Shown piece after piece: positions 56,986 through 64,000 of a stretch of 64,000 bases of DNA (its first letter is position 1; each line of letters opens with the position of its first letter). Origin of the DNA: Yponomeuta sedellus (lineage: Eukaryota > Arthropoda > Insecta > Lepidoptera > Yponomeutidae); the NCBI GenBank assembly GCA_934045075.1, contig OW203725.1, forward strand, positions 22,017,714-22,081,713, in the 5' to 3' direction. The translations under genes and the position numbers were made by a program. The notes under the pieces are model-generated. The model searched no databases. It saw only the letters and a program-made list of their open reading frames with translations, and was not told where the DNA came from.

Positions 56986-57138
56986 GATCTGATAATATAT
57001 TGTTGTAGGTCCTAAGACGATTAATTAAGCTATTTTGCCCGTAATTTGTCTTGTGCGATTTTGTTTGAAAGGTAGTTTGTGTTCTGGTCGATGGCACAGA
57101 AACCCTTAACGTAATTTGGTGTAATTAATTACTACTGC

Positions 57139-57285
57139 CACCAAACTGCGATCCCCTACCCGCATGCCCAGCGTGGGGATTATGGGCACTATCCCCCAAT
57201 GATGGCACAACCTTGTGCTATGGCGCTCATTAGGGGAGGGCTATGTCCAGCAGTGGACTAATATAGCCTGAAGAAGAAGAAGACT
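57139..57285 (+). repeat. Family M, 5'-truncated
   Basis: CCACCAAACTGCGATCCCC to TATAGCCTGAAGAAGAAGAA. TTACTACT at each side is a probable 8-bp target duplication. Confidence 0.65.
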
Positions 57286-57289
57286 TACT

Positions 57290-58660
57290 ACTACTGAAAT
57301 TCTCAATTCAGAAACTGCCCCTCAAAGTACCTACTTAAGTTGGACCTTATTATAGCAGTCGGCAGATTGAAACGGCCACAATCGACGTGCTTGTCTCTAA
57401 CGCGACCAAACATCGGATTTCATTAGCTGTCTCTTCAATGTTGCAGTTTCACGATTCATTCGCCAACGTTTCACCAATTCGGCTTTTCGAATGTCCAATA
57501 TCCGTGAATATGTTACCCGTGCGGATTAATCGATTAGCAGAACAGCTACCACATAACTGTCAGTGGACTTGTTAGTACTACATTATAGTGTGCGTGTTAA
57601 TTGGTGAACTAATGTGTTGGTCTTTTGGGAATTGTATTAGTGTATTTAGGCTACAGCGCTAAGTATCAAACAACAGAACGTACGTATGTTATTTCTTATG
57701 CAATGTCCTGTGAAATGTTGCGTGCGATAAAGTATAAAAATTATATTGACGGCTAAAGAAAATGTGTTGGTTTTAAAAAATGCCGCTACAAACACCAACA
57801 AGTGGTTTCAGTTTTAAAAAAGGCATTTTATTATGCATTTAATTTATTATGCATTTTTAATACATAACAAAAACCTTTTTTTCAAAAATACCTCAAGCTC
57901 CGATGCAAGTTTTTTGACATATTATAAACGTAACAAATAAATAAATAATATATTTGGTGTAACGTATTGTAAATAACGAAAAATCTGTAAACTGTTTCTT
58001 AGTCATCGAATTAAAGGAACTTAAAAATGTATTTTCATACAACGACAAAAAATATAAAATTTACCTTATTAGTGCGGTTTTATATTTTCAATAGAAAAGT
58101 AGGATATTCTATGGAATCAGGTGAAAATTACTTTTGGAGAAGAGTAGGAATTCAAATGCGTCCAGATGCTCAAATAATTGTAGGGTGCTTGTGAGTTTGT
58201 GGTGTATGTATGCTCGACTATAATAGAAATATAGAAATAAAGAGTATACTTGAATTAATACAGACTCAGTTGGTGCGATAGAGCCTGTTATAGAATTGTA
58301 CATGGGATGCAGTCAAAAATGTTTTTGGTTATTTTAACAGAGCGTCAAAACTTATTTTAGGAGTTTTTTGAGTATACCTTCTGTAGTAAACATTTTGTGG
58401 TTAGAGCCAGCCCACGTCACGAACACGAGCTATAGTGATATCGATGACAATTCTAATGAACGGCTACATGTCAAACGAATTGCTGGAAATGAAACCAGCA
58501 AAATGTTATTGGCCGGCCTCTAATACTGCGCCACTTTCGAACTGCGCTTGGAAAATTTTGGTCACGAATCTCAAAATTACTGACACAAAATTACGACTGC
58601 ATGTTGCTGCGACTCTATGAAACAAATAAGTTGTACATCTACTTCCTTCACCAATTATAT
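57290..58660. other. Unannotated stretch
   Basis: No repeat family or gene recognised. Open frames up to 64 codons (57387-57575, 58109-58303) show no motif. Confidence 0.35.
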
Positions 58661-58664
58661 GCGT

Positions 58665-58795
58665 CCAGTCCATCCAAAGGTTGTCTAGAGGAGATCACTT
58701 TTAGTGATAAGGCCGCCGCCTGTACTCTTAGGTTAAGAAATATCTGTGTAGTTTTCATTTTTATGTACAATCATGTGTTCTCTATCTATCTATCT
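58665..58795 (+). repeat. Family J non-LTR 3' end
   Basis: CCAGTCCATCCAAAGGTTGT, CTTTTAGTGATAAGGCCGCC, CTCTTAGGTTAAGAAATATC and (ATCT)n. Confidence 0.6.
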
Positions 58796-58799
58796 AATA

Positions 58800-58985
58800 T
58801 GGGATTATACTAAGCGGGTCTAATAGCGATTATTTATTAGGCAAATTAGATTATTTAATGTCTCGGCCAGCTGCAAAAAACTAAAAGTGACTAGAGTAAT
58901 AATTTACTGTACTCGCCACATCAGCCTACCCGAGACCACGGCAACTGTAATGCTGCCTTAACGTCGGAAAGTAAGGTAATCAGGG
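58800..58985 (+). repeat. Expanded or diverged MITE S
   Basis: Left arm TATTTATTAGGCAAATTAG and right part CTACCCGAGACCACGGCAAC then AACGTCGGAAAGTAAGGTAA; about 40 bp longer than 29402-29544. Confidence 0.45.
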
Positions 58986-59318
58986 GACACGGCAGTGCCC
59001 CCGCCAAGTCGAGCGCGAAGCAAACACTGCCGTACTATATATTTATTTACTGGAACCATTTCGCCGCATTTTCAGGCCCCTGTTTGAGAACCTCTGGATA
59101 AGACCAGAAAGCAGAAATTTTCGTCATCCAGTAAGCTATAGTCACATACTTAAAAACCAAAATTTCAAGTCTGTAGGTCATTTAGTTCCGAAGTTAAGTG
59201 ACAGCAAAGATTCGCATTTATGACACTCACTCAGTGATGATCATCAAAATAGAAGTAGTACTTCCCATAAATTCAGATAACTGAAATTTGGTACAGAGTT
59301 AGGCTTGGACCTCAGTTA

Positions 59319-59406
59319 GGCCCGCAACCTCTGGCACGGATAGCCAGAGGTTGCGGGTTCGAATCCCGGCATGGGTGAAATTTTTAGCCTCTAAATAGGT
59401 TTTCAA
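59319..59406 (-). repeat. Family F hairpin, one arm truncated
   Basis: CCCGCAACCTCTGGC-ACGGATA-GCCAGAGGTTGCGGG forms the core; only the right arm continues (to AAATAGGTTTTC). The tail side is lost at 59319. Confidence 0.75.
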
Positions 59407-59813
59407 TTTTCCATCGTCAATGTTTAGCGGTTCTGGAGAAAAATTAGTGCAATGGTGTCATAGAGTACCTGATCTTGCACCCTTGTATACCCTACAACGG
59501 CCAAGTCACACAACATTAACTATAATAATAAAGAAATCGCAGTAAGGAACCTTAGAATTGGTACGACTTTGTCTAGATTTCATTACTTTTTAGAGATAAA
59601 CGAGCAGCTCCGTCGAGACTTGGCTAGTTTTTACACAATGTTTTTGGTGGGATTACTTTTTACCTAATAAATGATCGCGATGAGACTATTAGGTTTCATA
59701 ATTCTTGTGACCTAAGAATTTTTGTACTATTTACACTTGTTTCTACTTTAAGACGTTTTTGCCGTAGGTATGAGTGACATTTAGGTACTTTATTTTTTTC
59801 TGTAGCCTTTATA

Positions 59814-61108
59814 CAGGGTGTACGGTGGCAGAATTAGGATTTGAAATTCGAATATTTTTTTAACTATTGAGAGTAGATAAGTGCAAAGCATTACATTCGA
59901 TTGAGCGTTAGTGCGGATTAATTAGTCACAATGTCGGAGTGGACGAACAATCAGCGTGCGTATGCTATTGAAGAGTTCTTCAAAGCCAATGAATCCTGCG
60001 TAGTTGCTCTTCGAAGATTTTGTTTGCGGTACAATATTTCGACGTTTGAGTGAAGGACCTAGTGAAAATTTATTTCGTTCATGGGTGCGGGGTTTCGCGA
60101 AACATTTTCGGCAGCAAAAAATCCCGCAGCCGGGCCCGAGCCACTCGTCAAGAACTGATGAGAACATTGCCCTTGTAGCAAACAGTTTGCCACGGAATTC
60201 ACGTCAGTCTGTGCGCAAGAGGGCGGCTGCGCTAGGACTACCGAAATCAACTGTTAATGAAAAATTGAAGATTGATCTTAAATCCCATCCCTTCAAGATT
60301 CAAATTGTGCAAGCTCTCAAACCCAACGATTATCTAATACGCTAAAACTTTTGTGAAACAATGTTACAGAGATTTTGTACTGTAAACACGATATTTTTTG
60401 GTGATGAAGCCCATTTTCATCTAAACGGGGCCGTCAATAAGCAAAATTGTTGATATTGGGCAGACAAAGGAAACAATCCACGATGGAAACATTAGCAGCA
60501 GCTTCATAGCCCTAGGGTTACTGTTTGGTGTGCATTATCAGAAACAAGAATAGTTGGTCCCTATTTTTTTGAAAATTCACGAGGACAAAGTGTTACGGTG
60601 GATGACGCATCATACAGACGCATGATCACTGCCTATTTTATTCCACATCTGCAAGCACACATGGTTTCAGCAAGATGGTGCTACTCCTCATACTGCTAGA
60701 GCCACCATGGCACTATTGCGTGATTTTTTCCCGAACAAATTGATCAGCCGCTTCGGAGACATCCCGTGGCCCCCAAGATCACCAGATCTGACTCCCCTTG
60801 ACTTTTTTCTGTGGGGTTACCTCAAGATCAAAGTGTACGAAACAAATCCTGCCCCTATTTCTGAATTGAAAATATTGTACGCGAATTGAACGCCATTCCA
60901 CTAGCTGTCCTCCCGCGCGTCGCGCGTAACACAGTTGAAAGGTTTCAGGAGTGTGTAAGACGTGATGGTCAACATTTGGATGATTTAATTTTTAAAAAGT
61001 GTAATCCGCATTTATCCTTTGCTTATAACTTCTTTTATTATATGAATATTCTTAGCAGTATCTTTTTTATTTCAATTTAAAATCCTAATTCTGCCACCGG
61101 ACACCCTG
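59814..61108 (+). mobile_element. Mariner-like element (DD41D-type), full length, dead
   Basis: 1,295 bp between TA dinucleotides (59812-59813, 61109-61110). Terminal repeats CAGGGTGTACGGTGGCAG and, reversed, CTGCCACCGGACACCCTG differ by one base and extend to about 32 bp through AATTAGGATTT. Length and ends are those of a complete mariner. Confidence 0.85.
59931..61077 (+). pseudogene. Mariner-like transposase, multiply broken
   Basis: The ATG at 59931 opens MSEWTNNQRAYAIEEFFKAN (helix-turn-helix). After 40 codons a frameshift leads to RSWVRGF and RNSRQSVRKRAAALGLPKST. The first catalytic Asp is in GDEAHFHLNG (about 60402), then in-frame stops. The second is in WFQQDGATPHTA (about 60674), followed by GDIPWPPRSPDLTPLDFFLW. 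The last Asp lies 41 residues after the second, hence the DD41D suggestion. A frameshift near 60870 precedes the C-terminus. At least two frameshifts and several stops make it non-functional. Confidence 0.75.
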
Positions 61109-61189
61109 TACATCCCACTACATTTTTCTAATACATTGCTGCCGTTTTTAGATTCTCAGTTCACGGATCCTTTTAGAAAACATTCATCA

Positions 61190-61505
61190 TCGTCAACCTA
61201 TTATGTCCCCACCGAGGGACTAGAGGTCTCTTCCCTAAGGGGGGTATAGGCCAAAGTCCACCAGGGAACCAAAACCGGATTGGTGGAGGCTTGCAGGACT
61301 AGTGGCTGGTCTTACTGTCATAAGTTTTCAAGCCGCCTAAGGCCTCTGACTTGGCTTAACGACTGCCATCTATCGACGGCAGCCGGCGTCAACTGCTTAC
61401 ATATAACGTGCCTTGCAAAGCACGGAATCGCTCGAAAACATGCCACTAGCTTTAGTCATAGACGGTCACCCATCCATGCACTAAACGCGCCCTGTGTTGC
61501 TTAGC
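61190..61505 (+). repeat. Family R copy, diverged subfamily
   Basis: CATCGTCAACCTATTATGTC, CTAGTGGCTGGTCTTACTGT and CATCTATCGACGGCAGCCGG, ending at GACGGTCACCCATCCATGCA. Confidence 0.55.
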
Positions 61506-61899
61506 CGGTGATTGCCGGGGTTTGAACCCACGACCTCCATTACCGGGCTATATCAATAAACAGTTATCCTACGCTGGACATAAACATCCCCCAGGCCACG
61601 TGACTTCCGTCTGTCCTCGGCCGTACTCATCCAGCCTCTGCTAGCAATCTACCGGGCTACATCAAGTGTGGGTAATTGCGAACGCGCCCCAATACCACCG
61701 CGAAGTTCTCAACTAACTTGTTACGTTTCAATCACAATTAATCATCTCGACAGGAGCAGCGAGAAGCAAGTTCGAGGGAATTCTCGCGTTCCACGTTTGC
61801 ATGTTCCAAAGGATCACTCAATTTCCAATTCCTCCCTAGCACTTATTTGAACCCGGAGTTTGCTGAAACTACTGCGAAATAAAATTGTATTTTGCTGAG

Positions 61900-62140
61900 G
61901 CAATAATATATATTGCGAATGTGAGTAGAAGGGCTGGTAAGGGACGTCCCAGGCGGACATACATCGACCAAATAGGGGATGTATTAGAAAAGGGAAAGAT
62001 AAAAAGTACCCGGAACCGGCTTTCGTGCATGCAACGACTTATGAACGTTGATGAAGCGAAGGTGATCTGTCAGGATCGTGGCCTCTGCCTACCCCTCTGG
62101 GATACAGGCGTGAGGTTATGTATGTATGCAATAAGTGCTT
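61900..62140 (+). pseudogene. Non-LTR retrotransposon C-terminal fragment (RTE-like, tentative)
   Basis: The frame contains GKGRPRRTYIDQIGDVL, KSTRNRLSCMQRLMNVDEAK and VICQDRGLCLPLWDTG. Basic GRPR..Y.DQ followed by an A..CQDR block is common at the C-terminus of RTE-type reverse transcriptases. Ends in GTATGTATG. Short and isolated, so a weak call. Confidence 0.4.
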
Positions 62141-62442
62141 TTTATCTTCTTTTATAAGAAGTTGGCTTACTCTTGACCTTTGTCTAGCTGTAGGTAGAAG
62201 GTGAGGTCTAGGATAGATCGATTCGTAATCCCGAATCGTTCCGATTCACGACGGACGAGCCCGAGGCGACCCAATATTCATCTGCTTGAATGATTCCCGA
62301 GTCGGCCCGAATTGCGGCGAAAATACACGAGTCGACGATCACTGGTAGTGCTTAGGCCACATAATGTTAGTTACGAATCTGAATGTAGGTACTCGTATAA
62401 TTCGACTTAGTCGAATTATTTATTCGTATAGTTCGACTGTCT

Positions 62443-62555
62443 TACAATGCTCCCCGGACTTGGCCCCGTGCCGGAGTATAGCCTAACCTTCCTGCGATGC
62501 ACGAAGAGATTCGTGCCCCAGCAGTGGGGACATACAAGGGTCGATATCGAATAGC
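62443..62555 (-). repeat. Family R fragment
   Basis: CCCCGGACTTGGCCCCGTGC and GGGGACATACAAGGGTCGAT. Confidence 0.55.
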
Positions 62556-62763
62556 TGCCAAAGTCGAATAATTTCATTAGTATCATTCATAATCGCCCAT
62601 CTTCAGACACAGAAAGGTCGTTTTTTTTGCTGCTTTGGACGCTGGTTTTGTTCGCTCGCGTCGCTTCAACTCGCCCATCTCTATACAGTGCACGTTTTAC
62701 TTTGTGCAAGTTTCAAAAGTAGTTTGTCTGAGTACAATCAGCTTATATTATATACGTTTTAGG

Positions 62764-62975
62764 GCAACCTGCGGCTGGGATGGCTCCGCACGAATTGACT
62801 TATCTTTCCTTTGGGCTAGGCCGACTAAGCTGACAAGATGGCATGTTTGCTGGGCAAGCCTACTTCATTCATCTAAAATGGAATGTCCCAGACACTGGAG
62901 GCATGGCCGAGTGGTGACTTTCCATATCTAGTGTGAGTAAAGATGCCAGAAGGCGCTGTTTAAATCGAGATGATT
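62764..62975 (+). repeat. Family T copy, diverged
   Basis: CTGCGGCTGGGATGGCTCCG, GGGCTAGGCCGACTAAGCTG and TCTAGTGTGAGTAAAGATGC. Confidence 0.55.
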
Positions 62976-63134
62976 TAATTATTTTAATTACGAAGATGCA
63001 AAGGTTAAGTTCTTTTTTAAGTTTAAAAAATGCAAATATAAAAAATGTTTTCCCTTTATATGCGCAATAAAGTGTTCTCTATTAATAAATAAATTCCACT
63101 TCTCTGAGCAGGAGAAGGCTATTTCACCTATCGC

Positions 63135-63370
63135 GGATTGTTGGTATGTATGCAACACGTTTAGCCACTCAGGTTTCCTCACAATAGTTTCCTTCTCGAT
63201 TAGATTTTTTTAACTCTCTATATCTTTAATCAGCCCACATCCACCCACTGCTGGGCATAGGCCAACACAATTAATATTTAGCGAAAAATCCTGTGATGAT
63301 GATGATTATGATATCAATCCTTTGTATGTAGGTCTCCACTGCTAGGGCACGGTCTCTTCCTGCATCTCAT
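63135..63370. repeat. Fragments of families E and R
   Basis: CACTCAGGTTTCCTCACAAT (63165-63185) is family E. CACCCACTGCTGGGCATAGG and a GATGATGATGATTATGAT run follow, then a family R start at 63312 (ATCAATCCTTTGTATGTAGG, GGGCACGGTCTCTTCCTGC). Confidence 0.45.
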
Positions 63371-63472
63371 CATACAAACAATTTGTTTAGGTTATAGTAT
63401 AGAAGGATATGCATGCAAAACATGAATCAAACAACTTGTTGTAGGATTGACTGCCGTCAAGAATATGTTTAT

Positions 63473-63650
63473 ACTATTTTAATTTTTAATGCACTAACCC
63501 GTGCTAAGGACAAATTTAAACACCTATTTAGAGGCTGAAAATTTTCACCTATGCCGGGATTCGAACCCGCAACCTCTGCACGGATAGCCAGAGGTTGCGG
63601 GTTCGAATCCCGGCATGGGTGAAAATTTTTAGCCTCTAAATAGGTTTTTA
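63473..63650 (-). repeat. Family F hairpin copy
   Basis: AAGAATATGTTTAT flanks it at 63459-63472 and 63651-63664, the cleanest target duplication of the family. Tail at left, arms meeting at CCTCTGC-ACGGATA-GCCAGAGG, where one G of the anticodon stem is missing. Confidence 0.9.
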
Positions 63651-63711
63651 AAGAATATGTTTATCGCTTTCCCTTCTTATGTAGGTACAATAGAGAAAAT
63701 AAAATAATAAA

Positions 63712-63896
63712 TACCTTCCAGACGACACAATCACTTGTCCTGGCCCCAAACCTTCTGTGGTAAACAGGCAGGCTCACCACATGGAAATACACTCAGACTG
63801 AGGCTATGACCATACAAAGGGCCCCAGTGGGAATCGAACCCACGATATCCGGCAGAATAATCAGACGTGATACCACTAGACCAACGAAGCAGTCAA
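63712..63896 (-). repeat. Family D tRNA-derived SINE, complete
   Basis: Minus strand: head TTCGTTGGTCTAGTGGTATC with B box GGTTCGATTCCC (63825-63896), then GGTCATAGCCTCAGTCTGAG, TGTATTTCCATGTGGTGAG and CCAGGACAAGTGATTGTG, ending in TATTTATTATTTTATT. Best reference copy of the family. Confidence 0.7.
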
Positions 63897-64000
63897 ATGA
63901 TGTCGACTATATGTCGACAAAGTTAGCAGAATAAAGGCTCAGTAATTTATGAAGTGTCGCGCGATCCCTCGGGCTTAGGGAGCATGTTTGGGTAATTCGA

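Overview
The window looks like euchromatic, repeat-saturated DNA of an insect, most likely a moth or butterfly. This rests on AT-rich base composition, LEP1-like Helitron ends (CTAGCT.GCCCCGCGG and TAATATTATAAA), mariner, hAT and PIF/ISL2EU-type DNA transposons, and many short retroposons with tRNA-like heads. No bacterial, organellar or viral genes are seen. The species cannot be named from sequence alone.

Host genes are scarce. At 3088-3375 there is a plausible first coding exon (96 codons, good ATG context, CAG|GTATGT donor) of an unrecognised, probably nuclear protein. Two phase-compatible mini-exon candidates lie far downstream, at 32513-32559 and 34196-34227. Everything else that can be supported is repeat-derived, so the window is best read as intron and/or intergenic DNA.

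The only apparently intact protein gene is a two-exon DDE transposase (19434-21986, about 683 aa). It sits inside a DNA transposon with imperfect terminal inverted repeats (18870-22299). Broken transposases are: a 1,295-bp mariner-like element with intact ends (59814-61108), a second mariner 5' fragment (50624-50870), a hAT C-terminal half interrupted by a SINE (24400-25400), a short hAT element with 8-bp target duplication (53112-53818), and a TIR element holding a remnant resembling KRBA2/Ginger-type proteins (43499-44249). Non-LTR retrotransposons survive as reverse-transcriptase tails (49594-49965, 22735-22860, 61900-62140) and as several 3'-UTR families.

Layout: 0-6 kb, the candidate exon plus retroposon copies; 6-18 kb, scattered fragments, the first 303-bp MITE, a long (TA)n and a large unannotatable stretch (11.8-14.7 kb); 18.4-22.8 kb, the DDE transposon between two inverted repeat-R copies; 23-32 kb, hAT, SINE, foldback copies and a second 303-bp MITE nested in repeat R; 32-41 kb, sparse with GC-rich and hairpin foldback elements; 41-48 kb, the densest cluster, including a 366-bp palindrome and a tandem array of the foldback SINE; 48-64 kb, hAT with a nested foldback SINE, a LINE/foldback chimera, a minisatellite, mariner and more SINEs.

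The most striking system is a short retroposon family, called family F here, with at least 15 loci. It carries a tRNA-like module with perfect A and B boxes and a 3' tail with the signature AGCACGGGTTAGTGCATT. Most copies are inverted or are near-perfect hairpins centred on the tRNA anticodon arm. Eight loci have 11-15 bp target-site duplications outside the whole hairpin, dimer, trimer or chimera, which shows that these rearranged forms inserted as units.
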